Positions 1 to 7,209 of a stretch of DNA of 57,716 bases are shown here, piece after piece (the stretch's first letter is position 1; each line of letters opens with the position of its first letter). The position numbers were made by a program, and so were the translations under genes. Under the pieces are notes generated by a model. That model searched no databases and was not told the origin of the DNA. It saw nothing but the letters and a program-made list of their open reading frames with translations. The stretch is from Flavobacterium psychrophilum (GTDB lineage: Bacteria > Bacteroidota > Bacteroidia > Flavobacteriales > Flavobacteriaceae): the NCBI GenBank assembly GCA_022730285.1, contig DZCQ01000004.1, positions 1-57,716 on the forward strand. The letters run 5' to 3'.

Positions 1-233
1 TATCCAGGCGTAACATCTCCTGCCGTAGCGGTATTATACACCAACTCAGATGTGGTTGGAGTAGTTACCGTAGCAGTTGTCGTGTTAGCAAGTGCAATTC
101 TAGGGGGTACAAATCCATCGGTTGTAGAAGTTACATCTAAGGCTCCTTGTGGTGCAGTGGTGCCTACACCAACTTGGGCAAACGAGTAAGTGCTGCAAAA
201 TACTGCAGCTAAAAGTAGTTTTCTAATTTTCAT
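1..233 (-). CDS. Secreted repeat-type protein, N-terminal fragment (partial)
   Basis: The ATG is at 231-233 and the frame stays open to the left edge, so only about 77 N-terminal residues are visible. They start with a clear signal peptide (MKIRKLLLAAVFCSTYSFAQ, cleavage after the Ala-Gln region). The Thr/Val-rich stretch that follows has the pattern VGVGTTAPQGALDVTSTTDG, then VPPRIAL. In flavobacteria this opening is typical of large exported proteins of the tail-fibre-like or T9SS-exported kind, which often end in a chaperone or sorting domain. The C-terminus is outside the window, so the final function cannot be assigned. A possible -7 box (TAATTTTG on the minus strand) lies at 322-329. 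Confidence 0.75.
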   Translation of the reverse strand, partial: MKIRKLLLAAVFCSTYSFAQVGVGTTAPQGALDVTSTTDGFVPPRIALANTTTATVTTPTTSELVYNTATAGDVTPG

Positions 234-321
234 AATAAAAATAGGTTTTAATTTAGGTTAAATAAATTTTCTCCATTTTAATAAAGTGCAAAAAAACAAG
301 ACACTCATTCTAAATAGATAA

Positions 322-329
322 CAAAATTA
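322..329 (-). promoter_or_regulatory. Candidate -7 box for the left-edge secreted protein
   Basis: The minus strand reads TAATTTTG, which fits the Bacteroidota -7 consensus TAnnTTTG. It lies about 90 nt upstream of the ATG at 233. No good -33 TTG is visible, so support is weak. The rest of 234-451 is AT-rich and holds nothing else I can name. Confidence 0.3.
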
Positions 330-372
330 AAAAAATAAAAATAAAAAGAGTTAAAGAAACTGTTTTTTTTTA

Positions 373-402
373 CAAAAAAGTTAAAACAACCACACTTTTA
401 AC
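373..402 (-). terminator. Weak terminator of rluF
   Basis: A 7-bp stem (GTTAAAA 380-386, TTTTAAC 396-402) with a 9-nt loop is followed on the minus strand by a T-run (373-379). It sits 50 nt past the rluF stop. The stem is AT-rich, so this is a low-confidence call. Confidence 0.35.
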
Positions 403-451
403 ATAAAAAATCTTTTTATACTACTTAATCCACAAATAAAACAACAATAAT

Positions 452-1198
452 TTAGAAACTTGCATCTTGGGTTTTACTAGAAGGTTCTATCCATTTGTTT
501 AATTCTAAAATTTCAGATGGGGATAATTCTCGATACCTGCCTACAGGAATATCTAAGGAAATATTTATAATTCTAATTCTTTTTAAAGCCACAACTTCGT
601 AGCCTAAATACTCGCACATACGTCTAATTTGCCTATTGAGTCCTTGCGTTAGGATAATTTTAAAAATAGTTTTGCTTAGTTGCTCTACTTTACATCTTTT
701 AGTAACGGTGCCTAATATTGGGATTCCGCCACTCATTTTTTCAATAAATCGGTCAGTAATGGGTTTATTAACAGTAACTGTATATTCTTTTTCGTGGTTG
801 TTTCTGGCTCTAAGAATTTTATTTACAATATCGCCATCATTGGTCATGAAAATTAAGCCTTCGCTAGCTTTATCTAAACGCCCTATGGGGAAAATTCGTT
901 TTGGATAATTGAGGTAATCTACAATGTTATTTTTAACACTTTGGTTGGTTGTACACTCTATTCCTACTGGTTTGTTAAAAGCTAAGTAAATTGGTTGTTC
1001 TTCCTTTTGCCTTATCCATTTACCATCTATTCGTACTTCATCATTTGGGAATACTTTTGTTCCCATTTCTGGAACCAATCCATTAATGGTAATGCGTCCT
1101 TCGGTTAGCAGTTTGTCTGCTTCTCGTCTGGAACAGTATCCTACTTCGGATAAAAACTTATTAACACGGATGCCAATAGATTCTGGGTTATTTGTCAT
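452..1198 (-). CDS. rluF: 23S rRNA pseudouridine(2604) synthase RluF
   Basis: This 248-aa enzyme of the RsuA/RluB/E/F family isomerises a uridine of 23S rRNA to pseudouridine; E. coli RluF acts on U2604. An S4 RNA-binding domain covers about residues 10-65 (RVNKFLSEVGYCSRREADKL). The catalytic motif GRLDKASEGLIF contains the nucleophile Asp109. The segment VPILGTVTK-like followed by QGLNRQIRRMCEYLGYEV (about 160-200) resembles E. coli RluF more than RluB or RluE. It lacks the long basic C-terminal tail of the E. coli protein. The ATG at 1196-1198 puts the S4 domain at the usual distance from the N-terminus. It lies downstream of the zinc-ribbon-family gene but is separated from it by a strong terminator, so it probably has its own promoter. 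Confidence 0.9.
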   Translation of the reverse strand: MTNNPESIGIRVNKFLSEVGYCSRREADKLLTEGRITINGLVPEMGTKVFPNDEVRIDGKWIRQKEEQPIYLAFNKPVGIECTTNQSVKNNIVDYLNYPKRIFPIGRLDKASEGLIFMTNDGDIVNKILRARNNHEKEYTVTVNKPITDRFIEKMSGGIPILGTVTKRCKVEQLSKTIFKIILTQGLNRQIRRMCEYLGYEVVALKRIRIINISLDIPVGRYRELSPSEILELNKWIEPSSKTQDASF

Positions 1199-1230
1199 AG
1201 CAAGGGAATGTTTTAATTCTGAATAAATGT

Positions 1231-1260
1231 AAAAAAAATCCCGTTTTTGAAACGGGATTT
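1231..1260 (-). terminator. Rho-independent terminator after the zinc-ribbon-family gene
   Basis: A perfect 11-bp stem (1236-1246 with 1250-1260) and a 3-nt loop are followed on the minus strand by a run of eight T (1231-1238 on plus are A). It starts 8 nt past the stop at 1268 and ends the Nif3/zinc-ribbon operon. Confidence 0.9.
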
Positions 1261-1267
1261 AAAAAAT

Positions 1268-2047
1268 TTACATCTTCGCAAATAATTTTTCCATTTTTTC
1301 TTTCTCTTCGTCTGCAAGGGTTGCATCTACAAGAATTCTACCGCTGTGTTCGTCTGTAATTACTTTTTTACGAGAAGCTATTTCCATTTGTACTTGTGGT
1401 GGAATTGTGAAAAAGGATCCTGCCGATGCTCCTCTTTCTATCGAAACTACTGCAAGTCCATTACGAACGCTAGATCTAATTCGTTTGTATGCAATTAGCA
1501 AACGCTCATCTATTTTAGTTTGGTAATCCGTAGATTTTTGATTTAAGAAAGCCTCTTCTTTTTCAGTTTCGGACATAATATCGTCTAATTCTGCTTTTTT
1601 ATGTTTTAAGTGTGTTGCTTTCACATCTACTTTTTCTTCAGATTGTGTTATAATTTCTTTTTTATGTTCTATGGAAGCTTTTAGCTCTTTTATTTGTTTT
1701 TCGGCAAGTTGAATTTCTAGTTCTTGGTATTCTACCTCTTTGGTTAAGGAATTAAACTCGCGATTATTTCTAACCGTTTCTTGTTGTTTTGTATATTTTT
1801 TTATCGATTCTTTATGTCCATCGATGGTATTTTTTTTGTCTTTTATAGTATCTTCAATGTTAACTAAGTCCGTTTTTAATTTTTCTAGACGAGTTGTTAA
1901 ACCTTCCACTTCATCTGCTAAATCTTCTACTTCTAGTGGCAATTCGCCTCTTACATTTCTAATTTCGTCTATACGAGTATCTATAATTTGTAAATCGTAT
2001 AACGCTCTTAACTTCTCTTCAACGCTTATTTCTTTTGTAGCTGCCAT
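1268..2047 (-). CDS. Zinc-ribbon-family (DUF164/CdsZ-like) coiled-coil protein, cysteine-free
   Basis: This 259-aa protein has a long antiparallel coiled coil (about residues 35-175, rich in Glu, Lys and Leu) and a C-terminal domain of the C4-type zinc-ribbon family (PF02591). The landmark residues of that domain remain: IERGAS, FFTIPPQ, ASRKKVI, DEHSGRILVD. The four zinc-binding cysteines expected between these blocks are all absent, and the protein contains no cysteine at all. It probably cannot bind zinc in the usual way. The family is a nucleic-acid or ribosome-associated type of unclear role; in Bacteroidota it is usually next to the Nif3-like gene, as here, with a 3-nt gap to the upstream stop. 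This implies co-transcription. The assignment rests on fold landmarks and context. Confidence 0.85.
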   Translation of the reverse strand: MAATKEISVEEKLRALYDLQIIDTRIDEIRNVRGELPLEVEDLADEVEGLTTRLEKLKTDLVNIEDTIKDKKNTIDGHKESIKKYTKQQETVRNNREFNSLTKEVEYQELEIQLAEKQIKELKASIEHKKEIITQSEEKVDVKATHLKHKKAELDDIMSETEKEEAFLNQKSTDYQTKIDERLLIAYKRIRSSVRNGLAVVSIERGASAGSFFTIPPQVQMEIASRKKVITDEHSGRILVDATLADEEKEKMEKLFAKM

Positions 2048-2050
2048 ATT

Positions 2051-3145
2051 CTAAAGGTACTTAACTGGATTTGTATTTATTTCTGATAAAATAATTGCAA
2101 AATTAGTGATTTTTTTTGTAAGATAATCAACTATATAGTTTTTTGTGTAACGTTCACTTTCAAAATGGCCTACATCTCCCACAACTATCTCATTATTAGC
2201 CTCATAAAATTGATGATATTTTAAATCGGCTGTTAAAAAAACATCTGCACCAGCTTTAATAGCGTCCAAAATGGCAAAACTACCTGCTCCTCCAAGTACT
2301 GCAACCTTTTTTATTGGTTTATTTAATAGTTTGCTATGCCTAATTGCTTCACATTGCATTTTTTCTTTTACAAAATTCAGAAAAGGAATTTCGTCTTGCT
2401 CTTGTTCTAGCTCCCCAATCATTCCTATTCCAATTGTTTGATTTTTGTTTTCGAGAGTGTATATTTCATAAGCTACTTCTTCATAAATATGAGTAGAGAA
2501 CAATGTCTGTAATACATTATTTTGTAAATGTTTTTGAAACAAAACTTCTATTTTAATTTCTTCCAATTCTACATATTCTAACTTATTTCCTATGACAGGA
2601 TTGGCATTATCGGTTCCTTTAAAAGAGCCAATTCCAGTAGAGAGAAAACTACAACTTTCGTATTCTCCGATGCTGCCTGCTCCAACCGCAAAGAGAGCTT
2701 CTTTAATTTTTGGAGCAATTTCCGCTGGAGCATAAGTTACTAATTTGCAAATTGTGTGCGTTTTTGGTAACAAGATTTTGGTGTTTTTCAAACCTATTGC
2801 ATTCGCAAAAATTTTATTTACCCCTTCCTGATGGTTATCTAAGGAAGTATGTACGGCATAAATAGCAACATCTTTTTTTATCGCAGCAATTACTGCTCGT
2901 TCTACATGATTTTTGCCTGTAATCTTTTTTAATCCCGAAAAAATTATTGGGTGAAAGCAAACTATTAAATTACATTTTTTTTCCACCGCCTCCATTATTA
3001 CCTCTTCTAACGCATCGTGGCAAACTAAAATTCCAGTTACGGCATTAAATTTGTTTCCCACAAGCAATCCCACATTATCAAAGTCCTCAGAATAGGTTTG
3101 TGGTGCCATTTGATCAAGAATGGTAATAATATCGGATATTTTCAT
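2051..3145 (-). CDS. Nif3-like dinuclear metal centre protein (YbgI/YqfO family)
   Basis: This 364-aa protein belongs to the Nif3/YbgI/GTP cyclohydrolase I type 2-like family, which forms toroidal hexamers with two metals per subunit. Metal-site blocks are visible: CFHPIIFSGLKKI (His65), AVHTSLDNHQEGVN (His99, Asp103), and near the end GDVGHFESE with its His and Glu. The first His of the usual HHP motif is Phe here. The middle (about residues 130-245) is the extra PII-like insert seen in the long YqfO form. Biochemical function is unsettled for the whole family. The downstream zinc-ribbon-family gene is 3 nt away in the same operon. Start: ATG at 3143-3145, directly before the conserved MKISDIITILDQMAP opening. 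Confidence 0.9.
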   Translation of the reverse strand: MKISDIITILDQMAPQTYSEDFDNVGLLVGNKFNAVTGILVCHDALEEVIMEAVEKKCNLIVCFHPIIFSGLKKITGKNHVERAVIAAIKKDVAIYAVHTSLDNHQEGVNKIFANAIGLKNTKILLPKTHTICKLVTYAPAEIAPKIKEALFAVGAGSIGEYESCSFLSTGIGSFKGTDNANPVIGNKLEYVELEEIKIEVLFQKHLQNNVLQTLFSTHIYEEVAYEIYTLENKNQTIGIGMIGELEQEQDEIPFLNFVKEKMQCEAIRHSKLLNKPIKKVAVLGGAGSFAILDAIKAGADVFLTADLKYHQFYEANNEIVVGDVGHFESERYTKNYIVDYLTKKITNFAIILSEINTNPVKYL

Positions 3146-3168
3146 AAAAAATGTTCTTTTTTGGATTA

Positions 3169-3176
3169 TATTTTTG
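3169..3176 (+). promoter_or_regulatory. Candidate -7 box of the MmcQ/PH-domain operon
   Basis: TATTTTTG matches TAnnTTTG and lies 49 nt before the ATG at 3226, in the divergent gap with the Nif3 gene. No convincing -33 TTG is present at the usual distance. Confidence 0.4.
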
Positions 3177-3225
3177 TAAAATTACATATTTTTATCTAAT
3201 TTAAAAATCCGAATAATACCAACAC

Positions 3226-3588
3226 ATGCATATAGAAGAATTGTATGAATTTTGTTTGAACAAAAAAGGCGTTTTAGAAAGCTTTCCATTTGATGATGAT
3301 ACATTAGTATTTAAAGTTGGAAGTAAAATATTTGCGCTTACCTCTTTAAAAAGTTGGGAAAATAAAAATTCTAGTATCAATTTGAAATGCGATCCAGACA
3401 AAGCATTGCAATTAAGAGAAATCTATGCTGACATAGAACCTGGTTTTCACATGAATAAAAAACATTGGAATACGGTACATATAAATCAAAAAATAACTGA
3501 TATATTTGTAAAAGAATTAATAAACGACTCCTACGATTTAGTGTATAAAAGTTTAACAAAAAAAGAACGGGAAATAATAATTTTGTAA
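3226..3588 (+). CDS. MmcQ/YjbR family protein
   Basis: This 120-aa protein is the full usual length for the MmcQ/YjbR family (PF04237), which has a CyaY-like fold and is often described as DNA-binding without firm proof. Family features are FPFDDDTLVFKVG near residue 20, a middle SINLKCDPDKALQLRE segment, the conserved GFHMNKKHWNTV block (about 73-84), and a C-terminal helix with YDLVYKSLTKKER. It is the first gene of a two-gene unit: its stop is 2 nt from the next ATG. The start ATG at 3226 is the only one that keeps the conserved N-terminal helix. Confidence 0.9.
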   Translation: MHIEELYEFCLNKKGVLESFPFDDDTLVFKVGSKIFALTSLKSWENKNSSINLKCDPDKALQLREIYADIEPGFHMNKKHWNTVHINQKITDIFVKELINDSYDLVYKSLTKKEREIIIL

Positions 3589-3590
3589 AT

Positions 3591-4313
3591 ATGAGAGAAC
3601 AACTTAAAAATTTTTTGAACGAAGATCAAGACCCAAAAGCGATTGAAAAAATAACTTCAAAGTTAGAAAATCTCCTAATGAAAAATGAAGAAGTAGGCTA
3701 TATTGGTGTGCAAAAAAAACCAGCAATTACCGTATTTCCAGATAGCATTGTTGTTACTAATAAACGAATTATTATGTGTAAGCCTAAAAATTTAGGACTA
3801 TCTATGGATTTTGTCGATTATGATTGGGATGATATTACAGGAACTTTTGTAAAAGAAAATATATTAGGTTCTGATTTTTCCTTTTCTACAAAAACAGAAT
3901 TAGTAATAAATATTGATTATATTCCTAAAAATCAAGCAAGAAAACTACACACCTTTGCAAAGGAACAAATAAGCTTATTAAAAAATCCTATAACAGAAAA
4001 CATCCCTACAACAGAAAATAAAGAGCCATTTGTTCCCATAGCAGAAAATGCGATTCCGTTATCCGAAACAGAGGAAATAATAGAAGACGTAGAAACAGAA
4101 GAAGTGGTAAGTTATACAGAAATAATTCCTGTCGAGAATTTTACTTTTTCGGAAAAAGTCTTAGAAACACCAAACGATAATGCACAAAACACTACTTTTA
4201 CAAAAGAAGATTTGTTTGAGAAATTACAGAATTACAAAAAACTTCTAGACAACGGACTGATTTTACAAGGAGAATATGATGCTTTTAAAAAAGAAATTTT
4301 AAGCCAAATGTAA
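3591..4313 (+). CDS. PH-domain protein with C-terminal SHOCT-like segment
   Basis: This 240-aa cytoplasmic protein has no signal peptide or membrane span. Residues about 30-130 look like a bacterial PH domain (VVTNKRIIMCKPKNLG, then DYDWDDITGTFVKE and a helix NQARKLHTFAKEQ). A low-complexity acidic linker of Glu, Thr and Pro follows (about 135-200). The last 40 residues (LFEKLQNYKKLLDNGLILQG, then EYDAFKKEIL) fit a SHOCT motif, a short oligomerisation module. Role unknown. It is co-transcribed with the MmcQ/YjbR gene. It converges on pth with a single base between the two stop codons, leaving no room for a conventional terminator. Confidence 0.8.
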   Translation: MREQLKNFLNEDQDPKAIEKITSKLENLLMKNEEVGYIGVQKKPAITVFPDSIVVTNKRIIMCKPKNLGLSMDFVDYDWDDITGTFVKENILGSDFSFSTKTELVINIDYIPKNQARKLHTFAKEQISLLKNPITENIPTTENKEPFVPIAENAIPLSETEEIIEDVETEEVVSYTEIIPVENFTFSEKVLETPNDNAQNTTFTKEDLFEKLQNYKKLLDNGLILQGEYDAFKKEILSQM

Positions 4314-4314
4314 T

Positions 4315-4881
4315 TTATTTTCCATTAAATGCTGTCATTGTATTTTCTAGTCCAGACAAGGCAAAAGATTTAATAACTTCGGTGCTTAGTTCTAATCTTT
4401 CCGTTAAAAGATTCTGTTCTTGCAAATTCCAATTTCCGAGTACATAATCCACCTGTCTTCCTTGTTTAAAATCATCGCTAATTCCAAAACGAAATCTTGG
4501 ATATTCAGAAGTATTAAGAAGTTGCTGTATGCTTTTTAAACCATTGTGTCCACCATCACTCCCCTTTGGTTTTATCCTAATGGTGCCAAAACCAAGATTC
4601 AAATCATCGGTAATAACCAGCATATTCTCTTTTTCTATTTTTTCTTTTTCCAACCAATATTGAACTGCCTTTCCACTTAAATTCATAAAGGTATTTGGCT
4701 TTAATAAAATAATAGTTCTGCCTTTTAAAGTATATTCTGCTATGGAACCTAGTTTAACTGTCGCAAAATCTAATGATTCTTTTTTAACTAAAAAATCCAA
4801 TATTTTAAAACCAATATTGTGCCTAGTATTAACATATTCGGCACCAATGTTACCAAGTCCAACTATTAATTTTTTTTTCAT
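4315..4881 (-). CDS. pth: Peptidyl-tRNA hydrolase
   Basis: This 188-aa enzyme frees tRNA from peptidyl-tRNA released during aborted translation. It has the family N-terminus (LIVGLGNIGAEYVNTRHNIG) with catalytic His21, the FMNLSGKAV block, LVITDDLNLGFGTIRIKPKG with the essential Asp, and GSDGGHNGLKSI. The frame is open upstream to 5043. That extension would overlap rplY and encode a Cys/Ser-rich stretch foreign to the family, so I choose the ATG at 4879-4881. It follows prs and rplY on the minus strand, a common Bacteroidota order, but a terminator lies between rplY and pth. Confidence 0.95.
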   Translation of the reverse strand: MKKKLIVGLGNIGAEYVNTRHNIGFKILDFLVKKESLDFATVKLGSIAEYTLKGRTIILLKPNTFMNLSGKAVQYWLEKEKIEKENMLVITDDLNLGFGTIRIKPKGSDGGHNGLKSIQQLLNTSEYPRFRFGISDDFKQGRQVDYVLGNWNLQEQNLLTERLELSTEVIKSFALSGLENTMTAFNGK

Positions 4882-4904
4882 TTCTTTAAATTTGAGATAA
4901 AGAT

Positions 4905-4933
4905 AAAAAAAAAGCACCAGTGATGCTGGTGCT
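4905..4933 (-). terminator. Terminator between rplY and pth
   Basis: An 8-bp GC-rich stem (4913-4920 with 4926-4933) and a 5-nt loop are followed on the minus strand by a T-run (A4905-4913 on plus). It begins 20 nt after the rplY stop and ends 24 nt before the pth start, so it may work as an attenuator that lowers pth expression. Confidence 0.85.
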
Positions 4934-4952
4934 CTTATAAAATATCGTATGC

Positions 4953-5564
4953 TTATTTTTTCTTCCCTTTTACAGGAGCTTTCGCAGCTTTCGCAGCTTC
5001 TTGAGCAGCTTTCATTGCAGCACGGGAAATTCTTACTTGGCAAACAACCGTGTTTTCTGGATGCAAAAATTTATAATTTTCCGAAACTAATTTCGTAATA
5101 TATAATTTATTTCCCATTTCTAATGAAGAAATATCCGCATCAATAAAATCTGGCAAGTTAGCTGGTAAAGCTTTTACTTTAAGTTTACGCTGGTTTAAAC
5201 GCAACACACCCCCTAATAAAACTCCAGGAGAAGTACCTACGACATTTACGGGAATTTCCATAGTAACTTCTTTGCTGTCAAATAGTTGATAAAAATCTAT
5301 GTGTAAGATTTTATCAGATACCGGGTGTACTTGAATGTCTTGTAAAACAGCATTATAAATGTTCCCGTTTGCTAATTCAATCACAACTGTGTGTGCGTTT
5401 GGAGTATAAACCAAATGTTTGAATGCAGCAACTTCTGCTGAAAAATGCACTGGTTGATTTCCTCCGTATAAAACGCAAGGAACCGCTCCAGCATTACGCA
5501 AGGCTTTAGTCGAAACTTTACCCACGCTTTCTCTTTCTGATCCTTTAATTGTAATCGATTTCAT
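4953..5564 (-). CDS. rplY: 50S ribosomal protein L25 / general stress protein Ctc
   Basis: This 203-aa L25 is of the long CTC type. The N-terminal L25 beta-barrel that binds 5S rRNA spans about residues 1-95 ([36 protein letters not shown]). The second TL5/CTC domain covers about 96-185 ([27 protein letters not shown]). The end is a basic Ala/Lys-rich tail (about 185-203) typical of Bacteroidota. The start ATG at 5562-5564 gives the family opening MKSITIKG. It lies 119 nt downstream of prs. That gap contains an imperfect hairpin (CTTTAAGAC/GTCTTTAAG near 5645-5672) with no T-run. Confidence 0.95.
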   Translation of the reverse strand: MKSITIKGSERESVGKVSTKALRNAGAVPCVLYGGNQPVHFSAEVAAFKHLVYTPNAHTVVIELANGNIYNAVLQDIQVHPVSDKILHIDFYQLFDSKEVTMEIPVNVVGTSPGVLLGGVLRLNQRKLKVKALPANLPDFIDADISSLEMGNKLYITKLVSENYKFLHPENTVVCQVRISRAAMKAAQEAAKAAKAPVKGKKK

Positions 5565-5683
5565 TTTAAAAAAATATAGTTATTAAATAATTTACTGTTT
5601 TTGGCAAAAAGCTTTATACTTTAAGCAGAATGTAACATCTCATCGGACTTTAAGACTTTCGTCTTTAAGACATTTGACCAATT

Positions 5684-6625
5684 TTACATCAAAAATTTTC
5701 CACTAATGGAATTGTTGTTCTGTACCATTTGCATAACTTCGGCAAAAAGAGGTGCACAACTCACCACTCTTATTTTGTTAGAAGAACTCTTTAAAGGAAT
5801 TGAATCGGTAACAATCAATTCACTTAATTGGGAATTTTCAATTTTTTCGTAAGCAGTTCCTGACAGAATTGCATGAGTACAAATTGCTCTAACGCTCAAA
5901 GCACCTTTTTCAATCATTAAATCGGCAGCCTTTGCAAGGGTGCCTCCTGTATCAATCATGTCATCTACCAAGACAACATTCCTTCCTTTTACTTCCCCTA
6001 TAAGCTCCATACTATCAACTACATTGGCAGCTTTTCGATGTTTATAACATATAACCACGTCCGATTCTAAAAATTTAGAATAAGCATAAGCTCTTTTAGA
6101 ACCACCCATGTCTGGAGAAGCAATAGTTAAGTTTTTTAAATTTAAGCTTTTCAAATATGGCAAAAAAATAGTAGATGCAAATAAATGATCTACAGGTTTT
6201 TCAAAAAAACCTTGAATTTGATCTGCATGTAAATCCATTGTCATAATTCGTGTGGCTCCAGCCGTTTCAATTAACTTAGCCACCAACTTTGCTCCAATTG
6301 GGACTCTCGGCTTGTCTTTTCTATCTTGCCTTGCCCAACCAAAGTAAGGAATTACAGCTGTTATATGCCTAGCCGAGGCTCTTTTAGCTGCATCTATCAT
6401 TAGTAAAAGTTCCATCAAATTATCTGCGGACGGAAAAGTTGAACATACAATAAATACACGCAAACCTCTTATAGATTCTTCATAAGAAGGCTGAAACTCT
6501 CCATCACTATAACGTGACATTGTAATTTTTCCTAGCTCCGTTCCATAGTTAGTGGCTATTTTCTGTGCTAGATGAACACTTTGTGAACAAGCAAATATTT
6601 TTGCGTCAGGTTCCAGATGTGACAT
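5684..6625 (-). CDS. prs: Ribose-phosphate pyrophosphokinase (PRPP synthetase)
   Basis: This 313-aa enzyme makes PRPP from ribose-5-phosphate and ATP for purine, pyrimidine, His, Trp and NAD synthesis. Visible motifs are the substrate-binding SRYSDGEFQPSYEESIRG, the ATP/Mg region ITAVIPYFGWARQDRKDKPR, MDLHADQIQGFF, and the PRPP-binding loop NVVLVDDMIDTGGTL near residue 220. Length matches the family. The N-terminus MSHLEPDAKIFACSQS is the usual Bacteroidota form, supporting the ATG at 6623-6625. A -7 box at 6734-6741 implies a leader of about 100 nt with a small TTTAGC/GCTAAA hairpin (6661-6677). Confidence 0.96.
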   Translation of the reverse strand: MSHLEPDAKIFACSQSVHLAQKIATNYGTELGKITMSRYSDGEFQPSYEESIRGLRVFIVCSTFPSADNLMELLLMIDAAKRASARHITAVIPYFGWARQDRKDKPRVPIGAKLVAKLIETAGATRIMTMDLHADQIQGFFEKPVDHLFASTIFLPYLKSLNLKNLTIASPDMGGSKRAYAYSKFLESDVVICYKHRKAANVVDSMELIGEVKGRNVVLVDDMIDTGGTLAKAADLMIEKGALSVRAICTHAILSGTAYEKIENSQLSELIVTDSIPLKSSSNKIRVVSCAPLFAEVMQMVQNNNSISGKFLM

Positions 6626-6733
6626 TAGTTTGTTGTTTTATTCCGTTACATTAATATATATTTAGCTTTTGGCTAAACATGAATAAACGTTTAGGATGTA
6701 GTTAGTTAGTTGTTTTTCGCTTTTAACGAGGTG

Positions 6734-6741
6734 CAAATTTA
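6734..6741 (-). promoter_or_regulatory. Candidate -7 box of prs
   Basis: The minus strand reads TAAATTTG, a full match to TAnnTTTG, about 109 nt upstream of the prs start. It is the only such match in the gap before the tRNA gene on this strand. Confidence 0.5.
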
Positions 6742-6805
6742 GAAATTAATTTGAAAATAACAGGATATTTTTTAAGTATTTTTTAGATTTTGAAAAATAA
6801 ACACG

Positions 6806-6813
6806 TATATTTG
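6806..6813 (+). promoter_or_regulatory. Candidate -7 box of the tRNA-Leu gene
   Basis: TATATTTG matches TAnnTTTG 22 nt upstream of the mature tRNA 5' end. An upstream TTTTG (6788-6792) is present but at a short spacing of 13 nt. Confidence 0.6.
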
Positions 6814-6835
6814 CACTCCAAAAGAAACAAATCCT

Positions 6836-6915
6836 GCCCGGATGGCGGAATTGGTAGACGCGCTGGTCTCAAACACCTGTGGGAAACCGTGCCGGTTCGA
6901 GCCCGGCTCCGGGTA
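6836..6915 (+). tRNA. tRNA-Leu (anticodon CAA)
   Basis: The 80-nt cloverleaf folds by eye. The acceptor stem pairs GCCCGGA (6836-6842) with TCCGGGT (6908-6914), with a G-T first pair, followed by discriminator A6915. The D arm GCGGAATTGGTAGACGC is the standard leucine type. The anticodon loop CTCAAAC places CAA at 6870-6872, reading UUG codons. A class II long variable arm follows (about 6880-6890). The T arm GCCGG TTCGAGC CCGGC is perfect. The anticodon stem has one T-T mismatch. CCA is not encoded. A terminator follows immediately, so this is a single-gene transcript. Confidence 0.95.
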
Positions 6916-6916
6916 C

Positions 6917-6951
6917 AAAAAACCTCTTCAATATACCGAAGAGGTTTTTTT
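6917..6951 (+). terminator. Terminator after tRNA-Leu
   Basis: A stem CCTCTTC (6923-6929) / GAAGAGG (6938-6944), extended by A-T pairs, has an 8-nt loop and a T-run at 6945-6951. Confidence 0.85.
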
Positions 6952-7094
6952 ATGACTTCACTTTTCCTCTTAACGGAAACTAAGAATAACTCATTTTATT
7001 AAGAAATCTATTTTTTATCCTTCTTTTTTTATTAAAAATAAAATTAGAGATTATTTTTTGTAATAAAAATTCAATGTTAAGTTTTTGTGTTGTA

Positions 7095-7126
7095 TTTGTT
7101 AAAATAAAAATTAAAAACTAATTTTG
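7095..7126 (+). promoter_or_regulatory. Promoter of the Oar-like TonB receptor
   Basis: A -33 element TTTG (7095-7098), a 20-nt spacer and a -7 element TAATTTTG (7119-7126) give a complete Bacteroidota promoter. The expected transcript start near 7132 places the 7142-7176 hairpin inside the 5' leader. Confidence 0.6.
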
Positions 7127-7141
7127 TAAAAAAATTAACAT

Positions 7142-7176
7142 TTCCTATTAAAATAAAAGGTTCTTTTTAATAGGAA
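7142..7176 (+). promoter_or_regulatory. Perfect 12-bp inverted repeat in the TonB-receptor leader
   Basis: Arms TTCCTATTAAAA (7142-7153) and TTTTAATAGGAA (7165-7176) are perfectly complementary, with an 11-nt loop. It ends 12 nt before the first possible ATG (7189). With no T-run and a position inside the leader, it is better read as a regulatory hairpin or operator than as a terminator. Confidence 0.6.
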
Positions 7177-7209
7177 TTAACACAATAAATGAACCTAGAC
7201 AACAACAAC

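Noticed and set aside
4882..5043. In-frame N-terminal extension of pth rich in Cys and Ser
   Set aside because: It overlaps rplY, crosses the terminator and is foreign to Pth proteins; the ATG at 4881 gives the exact family start.
5645..5672. Hairpin CTTTAAGAC/GTCTTTAAG after prs as a terminator
   Set aside because: It has a T-T mismatch in the stem and no T-run on the minus strand, so termination is not supported.
6790..7002. 70-codon ORF across the tRNA-Leu gene
   Set aside because: It runs through the tRNA cloverleaf and its terminator; no protein-like features.
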